From Saccharospirillum sp040881935 (GTDB lineage: Bacteria; Pseudomonadota; Gammaproteobacteria; Pseudomonadales; Natronospirillaceae), in assembly GCF_040881935.1 (NCBI RefSeq), contig NZ_JBBECH010000053.1:1-64000 (forward strand): a stretch of DNA of 64,000 bases, read 5' to 3'. A program made the position numbers and the translations under genes. The notes under the pieces were generated by a model. The model ran no database searches. It worked only from the letters and a program-made list of their open reading frames with translations, and was not told the origin of the DNA. Within the stretch, counting starts at the first letter, position 1, and every line of letters begins with the position of its first letter. Shown here piece by piece: positions 1 to 7,660 of this stretch.

Positions 1-45
1 GGTACCCGGCGCTAGTCATTCTGGCAAACTCAGAAACTTGACAGA
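1..45. repeat. probable right end of a hairpin repeat element
   Basis: The first 45 bases read as the tail of the repeat family seen elsewhere in the window. An acccgg arm end is followed by a tagtc-like stretch and then by CAAACTCAGAAACTTGAC, which resembles the terminal arm of the copy at 26799-26818 read in the same direction. The left half lies outside the window, so this rests on short similarity only. Confidence 0.35.
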
Positions 46-188
46 AAACCTATTTGGGAAACGTTGCATGGGATTTGACTGAATGATCAGGATCAGTACA
101 CTGCCCCGCCCCACCCGGTCGCCGACGTTGTTTGACAGACGCTGGCCGTTCGTCATTTCTCCGGTGCCCACCGGACTAACAGGTAGTT

Positions 189-1196
189 ATGCGAATGAGT
201 CATCTCGATATTTACGCCGTCGGCCAGGCGCTGGTAGATGAAGAATACAGCGTCGATGAAGCTTTTCTGGGCACGCTTGGCGTGGCCAAAGCTCACCGGA
301 CCCTTATCGATTTCGAACGCAGCCGCACGTTACGCGCGGCCGCTTCGCGCGAGGGCACCCTGCTCAAGCGCATGAACGGCGGTAGTGGCGCCAACAGCCT
401 GACCGCCAGTGCTCAACTGGGCGCAAAATGCCATTTTTCCTGCCGTTTGGGCGATGACGCCGACGGTGATTTCTACATTCAGCAATTGACCGAATCTGGC
501 GTGGTCACCGACCCGCACGACCGCGTCAAAGATGGCCATACCGGCGTCTGCCTGATCATGGTGACTCCGGATGCCGAGCGCACCATGAACACCTATATCG
601 GCATTACCGACGACATTGGCATAGACAATGTCAATTTCGAGGCCCTGGCCGCGGCCGACTGGCTGTTTCTGGAAGGGCATCTGTCCATTTCCAGCCTGGG
701 CCACCAGGCCGCCCTCGCCTGCCGCAACCGGGCACGCAAACTGGGCAAGAAAATTGCCGTCAACTTTTGCGACCCGGCCGTCGTTCGCCTGTGCCGTGAG
801 GAAATGACCGAACTGCTCAGCGACCGATGCGATTTGTTGTTCTGCAACGAAGAAGAAGCACGAATCTGGAGCCATAAGCCGGATCTGGAAGACGCCCTGT
901 CCAGCCTCGATGACCTGGCCGACACCTGGGTGATGACCCGCGGCGATCAGGGCGCTATTGCCTTCGACGGCCACACCCGCTTTGAGATCCCGGCGCACAA
1001 GGTTAAGGCGATCAATACCACCGGTGCAGGCGATACCTTTGCCGGTGCCTTTATGTATGGTCTGTCGCAAGGGCACAGCTACCAGACGGCAGGCGCGCTG
1101 GCGAGCCTGGCCTCGGCGGTGAAGGTTCAGCATTCGGGTGCCCGGCTCGATCAGGCGCAGCTGCTCGACTGCCGAAAACGCATTCTGGGCCACTAA
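189..1196 (+). CDS. PfkB-family carbohydrate/nucleoside kinase (adenosine kinase-like)
   Basis: 335-residue ribokinase-fold kinase that transfers phosphate from ATP to a sugar or nucleoside hydroxyl. The N-terminal PfkB signature NGGSGANSLTASAQLG lies near residues 63-78. The C-terminal signature NTTGAGDTFAGAF starts at residue 276, with D282 as the expected catalytic base. Length and the long N-terminal segment before the GG motif fit the adenosine kinase-like branch common in gammaproteobacteria, but the substrate cannot be read from sequence. An AGG lies 7 bases before the ATG; a second ATG two codons in is possible. It stands alone, with DUF4124 downstream on the same strand after 188 bp. 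Confidence 0.85.
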   Translation: MRMSHLDIYAVGQALVDEEYSVDEAFLGTLGVAKAHRTLIDFERSRTLRAAASREGTLLKRMNGGSGANSLTASAQLGAKCHFSCRLGDDADGDFYIQQLTESGVVTDPHDRVKDGHTGVCLIMVTPDAERTMNTYIGITDDIGIDNVNFEALAAADWLFLEGHLSISSLGHQAALACRNRARKLGKKIAVNFCDPAVVRLCREEMTELLSDRCDLLFCNEEEARIWSHKPDLEDALSSLDDLADTWVMTRGDQGAIAFDGHTRFEIPAHKVKAINTTGAGDTFAGAFMYGLSQGHSYQTAGALASLASAVKVQHSGARLDQAQLLDCRKRILGH

Positions 1197-1384
1197 GTCA
1201 TGGCCAAACGGGGCTGATGACCGGTTTCCACCCGCCCGTTGGGAGAAGTGTCGAACGGGTCACAGCAAAACATTCACTTTCTGACAGCCACAGGGTTACA
1301 CTGGCTTTCACAAGCGTTGCACGCCGTTAAGGCGTTATTGCATAGGCGACCGTGCAGCCAATGATTAAAGTTTAAGGATTTCCC

Positions 1385-1978
1385 ATGAAACAAGGTTTCC
1401 TGTACTTGGTATTATATAGTGAGCTGGCCTATAAAAAGTTGGCATATAGAAAGCTGGCTGCTCGACTGACACGCTCAGCAGTGTCGGTAACACTGGCCGC
1501 TTTGCTGGCCGTCACCGCTGGTTCCGCCCTGGCCGAAGGCAAGATTTACACCTGGACCGATGCCGAAGGCATCGTTCACTATGGTGACCGCCCCCCACGC
1601 GATGCCCAGGCCGAGGAAGTAAGCATTCGCGGTCAACGCCAGGAGGCGATTGAAGTCAATGCCGCCCAGTTGAACGGCACCTGGTTCGGTCGCGGCGCCA
1701 ACGGTGGCGAAACCCGCATTCGCATTCAGGAAAACGGCGCCATCCGCTTCACCCAGACCCGCTCAGATCAGTCGATCTATGCCTATCAGGGCATCTGGCG
1801 ACTGGAAAACCGTACCCTCAGCGTTATAACCGAGTTCATTGAAGAAGGCAGCGGAGGGGCTGGCCTGCAACGCTCGGTAGAACCCGTGCAGCTCAGCTAC
1901 ACCTTTACCTCATTCAGCCCGGAAAGCTTCACCCTGCGCAGCCAGGGCGAAGACATCAACGTCAGCTTGGTCAACTGA
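1385..1978 (+). CDS. secreted DUF4124 domain protein
   Basis: 197-residue exported protein. An unusually long N-terminal segment precedes a signal peptide that ends about ALA50. The mature protein begins with a DUF4124 motif (KIYTWTDAEGIVHYGDRPP, residues 53-71), a small beta module of unknown function frequent in proteobacterial envelope proteins. The remainder (about residues 90-197) is a beta-rich domain I do not recognise. Start chosen from AAGGA 8 bases upstream. Odd: the leader contains a near-repeat (LAYKKLAYRKLAARL), so translation might instead begin further in. Function unknown. Confidence 0.75.
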   Translation: MKQGFLYLVLYSELAYKKLAYRKLAARLTRSAVSVTLAALLAVTAGSALAEGKIYTWTDAEGIVHYGDRPPRDAQAEEVSIRGQRQEAIEVNAAQLNGTWFGRGANGGETRIRIQENGAIRFTQTRSDQSIYAYQGIWRLENRTLSVITEFIEEGSGGAGLQRSVEPVQLSYTFTSFSPESFTLRSQGEDINVSLVN

Positions 1979-2006
1979 TGCAACTTTCAGCGGCGGTCCG
2001 TTGCCA

Positions 2007-4331
2007 CTAAAACAACGTCATTTGCTCATCCACCAGCGCCGCGAAATCCGTCCCCAGAAAATGCAGAATGCCATCGGCTATAGGTGCCAGTTGTTTGTCG
2101 AGGTAGTGGTCGTAATCCAGTGGTGACTCGACGAAGGGTTCCGGTTCCACGCCGTTGAGCGTCACTCGATAGCGGATTTCGCGTCCACTCCATTGCGGTT
2201 GCCGCTCCTTGCGTTTCAGCGCTGCCTGAACGTGGGGTGGTTTCTGTTTTTCGTAGGACGCCAGTGACCGGCGCAGTCTTCGGCGGTAGGTAAGGTCGTC
2301 ATCTCGCTGACCAGCCAGCAACGCCGCCACCTCGAATTTTACATAACCGGTGACATCCTCATGCATAAAGACCCGCCGGTAGAGTTCCCGCTGAAAGGTC
2401 TTGGCCAGCGGCGTCCAGTCAGATCGCACTACCTCCAACCCCTTGAACACCAGCTCAGGCTCGCCGTCCTGCATCACCATGCCCGCGTAGCGCTTTTTCG
2501 AACCTGTTTCCTGGCCGCGAATCGTGGGCATCAGGAAGCGGTGGTAATGCGTCTCGTATTCCATTTCCAGATGAGATTCCAGGTTGAATTCTGCACCCAA
2601 TCGCTGTTGCCACCAAGCCGTCAATTGGGTGGCCAGTTGTTGGCCCAGGGCGGCCGGATCCGGATGCTGGTCGACCCAGACGAACACCGAGTCGGTATCG
2701 CCATAAATTACCTGATGACCCTGTTGTTCAATGAAGTCACGGCTCTCGTTCAGTATCTGGTGACCACGCAGGGTGATAGAGCTGGCCAGGCGCGGATCAA
2801 AAAAACGACAGAGATTGCTGCCCAATACTCCATAGAAAGAGTTCATCAGAATCTTGATCGCCTGAGAAAGCGGCGCATTGCGGGCCTGTTTGGCCTCATC
2901 CCGGGCAGTCCAGAGCTGGTCGATAACGCCCGGCAACAGATGCCCGGTGCGATGAAATCGCGCGCCCAGAAAGCCCGGCACCGACTCTGTCTCGGGGCCT
3001 TCAAGACCGAGGTGCAACCCGAGTGGGTCGATTAGAAAGGTGCGGATAATGCTTGGGTACAGACTTTTGAAATCGAGCACCAGAACGTTGTCATAAAGCC
3101 CCGGTTTGCTGTCCATGACAAAGCCGCCCGGGCTCAACTCGGTCAGGCTCTGGTCGCCCACCGAGGGCGCGACCCGCCCGGCCCGATGCAAGCGCGGCAG
3201 GTACACATAGCTGAAGGCGGCGGCTGAGGCTCCGATTCGGCCCAGTGTCAGACCCGTCAGGTGCGCCCGTTCGACCAGAAAACCCCAGAGATCGGCGGTG
3301 TTGAAGATGTCGAGCACCAGCTGGGCATCTTCGCGGTTATAGGTGTAGAGCGCTAACGGATCTTCGCGGTACAGCCGCTCGATTTCGCCAACGCGATCAT
3401 CACTGTCGGCAATGGCCTTGCCCCGGCCCAGCAGCGAACGCGATACCGCTTCCAGCGAATAGCTTTCAAGGTACCAGGCGGCCGAACGCAGGGTGCCGGG
3501 CCCATCGACGACCTGGCGCCCTTCCAGTTCAATGCGCTGTCTACCCGACTCCCGGCCCTGCCAGCGCGCCGGTTGCCGGTCACGGCCGATTGCCAGGGGT
3601 ATGCCCAACTGATCGCAGTGCTGTTGCAAAACCCACAAGTCGAAATCGACGACGGCCCAGCCTACCAGCACATCCGGTTCCGTTAGCTGTACAAAGTCGA
3701 TAAAAGCGTCGAGGGCGGCACGCGGTGTAGAGACCCAGTAAAAATCATCCGCGGTCTGCTCTGCCTTGTGCTGCCCCCGGTCAACCACCCAGACCGCGCT
3801 GTCGGTGTCGGTGACGGCGGCAATGCTGTACAGATCAGGTACCTTGCCCGGAACGAACCAGGCGGTCTCGATGTCCAGCGACAGGACCTTCAGGGTGGGG
3901 CGAACCCGGGCCGGGCGAGGGCGCTGGCCATCCAATTGCACGCCGGCGGTTATCAACCGTTCCATCAGAAAACGGTCGGAGGGCAGAATATCGTCTTCCC
4001 AGACTCGCAATTGCTGATCCCGACCTCGCCGAACCCATTTTCGCTGGGCACTGAACTGCAGGCTATACACCGGCACAACCGGCTCGCCGCTAAGCAATTT
4101 CAGTTCGGAATCGCCAATCTCAGGGTTTTGATCCAGTGACGACCAGACCCGGCCCCAGGCAGCCCGTTCGACCACCGGGATAAAACAAACTGAACGCTGG
4201 TTGGCCATCTGCCAGCACTGTACCTGATCACCGGTTTTCAACCAGTAACGCAGCTGAATACCCTGGTCGTTTTCCGACCAGTGTCGACTAAGTACGAAGG
4301 CCGATGGCGATAACTGGCTGTTCTGAGGCAT
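2007..4331 (-). CDS. polB: DNA polymerase II (family B)
   Basis: 774 residues, close to E. coli Pol II (783). It is a damage-inducible replicative-fidelity polymerase with 3'-5' exonuclease, used in translesion synthesis and replication restart. Visible motifs are ExoI SLDIETAWF (D153/E155), polymerase motif A DFKSLYPSIIRTF, motif B KILMNSFYGVLG and motif C YGDTDSVFVW with its two metal-binding aspartates. All catalytic residues appear intact. It is divergent from the cyclic-nucleotide-binding protein gene with only 43 bp between start codons, so the two promoters must overlap coding sequence. I did not find a clear LexA box in this gap. Confidence 0.96.
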   Translation of the reverse strand: MPQNSQLSPSAFVLSRHWSENDQGIQLRYWLKTGDQVQCWQMANQRSVCFIPVVERAAWGRVWSSLDQNPEIGDSELKLLSGEPVVPVYSLQFSAQRKWVRRGRDQQLRVWEDDILPSDRFLMERLITAGVQLDGQRPRPARVRPTLKVLSLDIETAWFVPGKVPDLYSIAAVTDTDSAVWVVDRGQHKAEQTADDFYWVSTPRAALDAFIDFVQLTEPDVLVGWAVVDFDLWVLQQHCDQLGIPLAIGRDRQPARWQGRESGRQRIELEGRQVVDGPGTLRSAAWYLESYSLEAVSRSLLGRGKAIADSDDRVGEIERLYREDPLALYTYNREDAQLVLDIFNTADLWGFLVERAHLTGLTLGRIGASAAAFSYVYLPRLHRAGRVAPSVGDQSLTELSPGGFVMDSKPGLYDNVLVLDFKSLYPSIIRTFLIDPLGLHLGLEGPETESVPGFLGARFHRTGHLLPGVIDQLWTARDEAKQARNAPLSQAIKILMNSFYGVLGSNLCRFFDPRLASSITLRGHQILNESRDFIEQQGHQVIYGDTDSVFVWVDQHPDPAALGQQLATQLTAWWQQRLGAEFNLESHLEMEYETHYHRFLMPTIRGQETGSKKRYAGMVMQDGEPELVFKGLEVVRSDWTPLAKTFQRELYRRVFMHEDVTGYVKFEVAALLAGQRDDDLTYRRRLRRSLASYEKQKPPHVQAALKRKERQPQWSGREIRYRVTLNGVEPEPFVESPLDYDHYLDKQLAPIADGILHFLGTDFAALVDEQMTLF

Positions 4332-4374
4332 GGCTATTGCTATACTGACGGCAAAGACTTCAAAGGAATTGTAT

Positions 4375-5160
4375 ATGCTTTTACTGGGTGAGCGGTCGCC
4401 AGTTACCGATCAATTGCAGGAACGCCTGAGAATTCTGGCCGACAAGCTGTTTGAAGACCGACCGGAAGGCCAGTTACTCTCTCTGGATTCGATCACCGAT
4501 CTGTACGCCAGCCACACTCGCGAAACCCTGTTCATTCTGCGCAGTGGTACCCTACATGGGCACCAGCAGGAACGGCATTGCATTTATTATGAACCGGGTG
4601 ATGTGATTGGCCTTTCGGACTGCTACCAGTTGCCGTCGTTTCGCATCAGCAGCGACGGACCGGTCGAGCTTGAGGCTTACCCTGCCGATACACTCCTGCA
4701 ACACTGCCTGGAAAGCCGTCAGCGCCAGTCGATCTGGACCAGTTATCATATTTCGCTATCCGCCCTGTTCATGCATGCTTTTGGCCGGTATCTGACCGAG
4801 AATGAACAGCAACCGCTAACCGGTTTCCTGAACTTTGCCGCCGGTGAAACCATCATCGCCGAGGGCGACCCCGCCCATGAAGTCTTCACCATCCTGACCG
4901 GTAAAGCTAATGTTACCGTCTCTGGTGCCCCGGTCGGCGAGGTACTGAAAGACGAAATATTCGGCGCCATGGCCGTGTTCACCGGCAAACCTCGTTCAGC
5001 TACGGTCATCGCCGCCGAACCTTGCACTGTGCTCGCCGTACCTAAAGACCAGTTCATCTCCCTGATCAAATCCCACCCCGATACCGTGCTGACGCTCATC
5101 GAAAACATGGCGCGCAGCATTCAATCGCTGAATACCCAGTTAACCGAGTCACAGTGGTGA
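4375..5160 (+). CDS. cyclic nucleotide-binding domain protein (no DNA-binding domain)
   Basis: 261 residues from the ATG at 4375, which has AAAGGA about 9 bases upstream. An in-frame ATG at 4330 overlaps the polB start and lacks a ribosome site. The C-terminal half (about residues 135-235) is a canonical CRP/cNMP-binding fold: FAAGETIIAEGDPAHEVFTILTGKA, then GEVLKDEIFGAMAVFTGKPRSATV, where GA replaces the usual GE and a phosphate-binding R is present. The N-terminal half looks like a second, degenerate copy of the same fold. There is no helix-turn-helix, so it is more likely a signalling adaptor than a transcription factor. Function unknown. Confidence 0.8.
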   Translation: MLLLGERSPVTDQLQERLRILADKLFEDRPEGQLLSLDSITDLYASHTRETLFILRSGTLHGHQQERHCIYYEPGDVIGLSDCYQLPSFRISSDGPVELEAYPADTLLQHCLESRQRQSIWTSYHISLSALFMHAFGRYLTENEQQPLTGFLNFAAGETIIAEGDPAHEVFTILTGKANVTVSGAPVGEVLKDEIFGAMAVFTGKPRSATVIAAEPCTVLAVPKDQFISLIKSHPDTVLTLIENMARSIQSLNTQLTESQW

Positions 5161-5609
5161 CGAGCAAAGTGACCTTTGTAGTCAATTTCCTACACAGGGT
5201 GTCACCGATGACGCCTTTTGCCGACACCCGGGTCACTGCATAATGGCTTCATTGCTCAGGACGAGCTGGGGTACATCGGATGTACCCGGTGCAGGATGCA
5301 AGACCACATACTGGTTTTCAGAACTGTGCCTGGTTTTATGAATATGAAACCTGGTTTTATGAACCTGAACTGTAGTACCCAAAGGACCCCTCAGTGGGCA
5401 GCTGAGTCGGCCAAGGTAGGCTGTTTCCCTAACCGGTTACCCTTCATCCGCGACAGGAACGGCTCTGCCACCAGGCTGGCGAAGCCGCGAATTATCGCGA
5501 CAGCTGGATACCGGCCTGTTGCCCGCGACCCAATCTTCGTTCGACATTCCGCCAAACTGCAGCTGGTCATTCAGAGCCTGCCGGGAACAGGCTCTCGGAG
5601 AGATAGCCG
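5161..5609. other. 449-bp convergent intergenic region with small repeats
   Basis: Lies between two convergent genes. It holds a nested inverted repeat (AGTGACC 5169-5175 with GGTCACT 5230-5236, enclosing GGGTGTC 5197-5203 with GACACCC 5222-5228), an 8-bp-stem hairpin GGGTACAT/ATGTACCC at 5268-5286, and a two-copy 21-bp tandem repeat at 5329-5370. Open frames here lack ribosome sites and recognisable domains; I do not call a gene. No poly-T terminator was seen. Confidence 0.5.
5329..5370. repeat. two-copy 21-bp tandem repeat
   Basis: Two adjacent units begin CCTGGTTTTATGAA, at 5329 and 5350. They match over the first 14 bases and partly after that. The unit length is a multiple of three, but no convincing gene surrounds it. 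Confidence 0.7.
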
Positions 5610-7376
5610 TTAAAAAGCCTCGGCAGGCGTGGCCATCAGAGTATCGCTTCCCGCCAGCACCTTGGCATGGTAACCCAGTGACTCTGGCAACAAGCGCTGC
5701 ATGAAAAACCGGGCAGTCTCCAGCTTGGTGCGATGGAACTCGGAATCCCGAGTTTGGGCAGCTTTCGCCATCATCGACCACATGTAGGCGTATGCCGTCA
5801 GACCGAAGAGATTCAGGTAGTCGCAACTGGCCGCGCCTACGGCGTTCGGATCGTTTTTAACCTGATTCAGAACAGCCTCGGTAGCGTCGTCCAATCGGGC
5901 CAGAGCGTCAGCAAGCGGCCCGGTAAACTCGGCAAGATTCAAACTGTCATCTATAAAAGCCTGCACCTCCTGACGGAAGCTCTGGAAAAACGCACCCTGG
6001 TTGGCCGCTACTTTCCGGCCCATTAAATCCAGCGCTTGAATGCCATTGGTACCCTCGTAGATCTGGGCGATTCGAGCATCCCGAACGAACTGCTCCAGGC
6101 CCCACTCGCGAATGTAGCCATGGCCGCCCAGCACCTGCTGGCCAAGCACAGTGGCATCGAGCCCACGATCGGTAAAATAGGCCTTGGCGACCGGCGTCAG
6201 CAAGGCCACCAGGCCTTCAGCCCTGGTGCGTGTGGCCTCATCCGGGTGGCCCTTGGCCATATCCAACCACATGCCGACATAGGCCGCAAAAGCCCGGCCA
6301 CCCTCGATATAGGCACGCTGGGTCAGCAACATGCGGCGCACATCCGGGTGCACAATAATCGGGTCTGCAACCTGATCCGGCTGCACCTTGCCCGCCGGTG
6401 AACGGCTTTGAATGCGCTCACGGGCGTAGTCCCGCGCCAACTGATAAGAGACATCGCCCAGACCCACACCCTGCAAGCCAATCGACAGACGTTCATAGTT
6501 CATCATGGTGAACATGGCCGCCAGGCCGCGGTGTTCTTCACCGACCAGGTAGCCTTCGGCGCCGTCGAAATTCATCACACAGGTCGCCGAGCCCTTAATG
6601 CCCATCTTGTGTTCAATCGAGCCACAGGCCAGCAAATTACGCTCGCCCAGCGAGCCATCGGCGTTAACCTTGAATTTGGGCACCACAAAGAGCGAAATAC
6701 CCTTCGGTCCGGCCGGGGCATCCGGCAATTTGGCCAACACCAGATGAATGATGTTTTCAGTTAGATCGTGCTCGCCACCGGTAATAAAAATCTTGGTGCC
6801 CGAGATCTGGTAGGTACCGTTGTCACCGGGCACCGCCTTGGTCTTCATAATGCCCAGGTCCGTACCGCAATGCGGCTCGGTCAGACACATAGAACCCGAC
6901 CACCGGCCTTCGTACATCGGTGGCAAATAGGTTTGCTTCAGCTCATCACTGGCATGGTGCAGCAAACACAAACAGGCACCCGCGGTCAGCGCCGGGTACA
7001 GCGCGAACGAAGTATTGGCGGCGTACACCATTTCCTCGAACATAACGGTCAGCATTTTCGGCATGCCCTGACCGCCAAACTCCGGATCACCACCCAGACT
7101 CAGCCAGCCGCTCTCCGCGTAGGTCGCGTAGGCCTCTTTGAAACCGGTCGGCGTTGTTACGTCGCCATCCTGCCAGGTACAGCCTTCCTCATCGCCCTGA
7201 CGGTTAATGGGGAACAACTCGTTTTCACAAACGCGCGCGCCCTCTTCAAGAATCGCCGACACCAGATCCGCCGTCACTTCTGACGTGGTGGGCATACTGG
7301 CCCAGAGGTCGTCGGCTTTGAACACGTCGTGCAGTACGAACTGCATGTCCTGAATCGGTGCTTTGTAATTTGCCAT
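5610..7376 (-). CDS. acyl-CoA dehydrogenase (approximately 590-residue DmdC/FadE-like type)
   Basis: 588-residue FAD enzyme that introduces the 2,3-double bond of acyl-CoA in beta-oxidation. It carries the long-form architecture: N-terminal extension starting MANYKAPIQDMQFVLHDVF, then acyl-CoA dehydrogenase N, middle and C domains, then an extra C-terminal helical domain. Motifs seen are MCLTEPHCGTDLG (middle domain), GGHGYIREWGLEQ and IAQIYEGTNGIQALDL (catalytic-Glu/FAD region). It is a paralogue of the next gene upstream on the same strand (7661-9442), and a hairpin repeat separates them. Chain length or a methylmercaptopropionyl-CoA specificity cannot be decided from sequence. Confidence 0.9.
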   Translation of the reverse strand: MANYKAPIQDMQFVLHDVFKADDLWASMPTTSEVTADLVSAILEEGARVCENELFPINRQGDEEGCTWQDGDVTTPTGFKEAYATYAESGWLSLGGDPEFGGQGMPKMLTVMFEEMVYAANTSFALYPALTAGACLCLLHHASDELKQTYLPPMYEGRWSGSMCLTEPHCGTDLGIMKTKAVPGDNGTYQISGTKIFITGGEHDLTENIIHLVLAKLPDAPAGPKGISLFVVPKFKVNADGSLGERNLLACGSIEHKMGIKGSATCVMNFDGAEGYLVGEEHRGLAAMFTMMNYERLSIGLQGVGLGDVSYQLARDYARERIQSRSPAGKVQPDQVADPIIVHPDVRRMLLTQRAYIEGGRAFAAYVGMWLDMAKGHPDEATRTRAEGLVALLTPVAKAYFTDRGLDATVLGQQVLGGHGYIREWGLEQFVRDARIAQIYEGTNGIQALDLMGRKVAANQGAFFQSFRQEVQAFIDDSLNLAEFTGPLADALARLDDATEAVLNQVKNDPNAVGAASCDYLNLFGLTAYAYMWSMMAKAAQTRDSEFHRTKLETARFFMQRLLPESLGYHAKVLAGSDTLMATPAEAF

Positions 7377-7461
7377 GATCGGTTACCTGGTTTCTGAGAC
7401 GGACAGCAAGTAAAACGAACCTCTGTCTTACATTAATTTTCAAAGTTGGCTACAAGCCAAG

Positions 7462-7572
7462 TATCAGGTGCCGGGCATGGCTATCCGGGGAAGTTCGCAG
7501 CATGGATGCTGCGATCTAGGCCCCATGGATGGGTCCACGCCGACCCCGGAGAGCCATGCCCGGTGACTGATA
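7462..7572. repeat. intergenic hairpin repeat, copy 1
   Basis: 29-bp arms (7462-7490 and 7544-7572) pair with only a few mismatches. The loop holds two small palindromes built on CATGGATG: GCAGCATGGATGCTGC at 7497-7512 and CCCATGGATGGG at 7522-7533. The loop matches, in inverted orientation, the loop of the copy at 41264-41376. It lies between the two acyl-CoA dehydrogenase genes. Confidence 0.85.
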
Positions 7573-7626
7573 CGGATTCCCGGCACACAGTAGGCCCAGA
7601 CTCCGAGCTAGTGTCACTTAACAAAG

Positions 7627-7650
7627 CGGGCTCATCAGAGCCCGTTTTAA
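7627..7650 (-). terminator. probable intrinsic terminator of the upstream acyl-CoA dehydrogenase
   Basis: CGGGCTC-ATCA-GAGCCCG, a 7-bp GC-rich stem with 4-base loop, lies 17 bp past the stop of the 7661-9442 gene. Reading on the minus strand it is followed by CTTTGTT. On the plus strand it is followed by TTTT, so it could work in both directions. Confidence 0.6.
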
Positions 7651-7660
7651 AGGTAGACAA

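Noticed and set aside
1385..1430. Interpretation of the early part of the DUF4124 gene as a separate small ORF
   Set aside because: The frame is continuous into the signal peptide and there is no stop or second ribosome site.
5218..5613. Open frame of about 130 codons in the gap after the cyclic-nucleotide-binding gene
   Set aside because: No ribosome site, no recognisable domain, low-complexity repeats inside, and overlapping alternative frames of similar length on the other strand.
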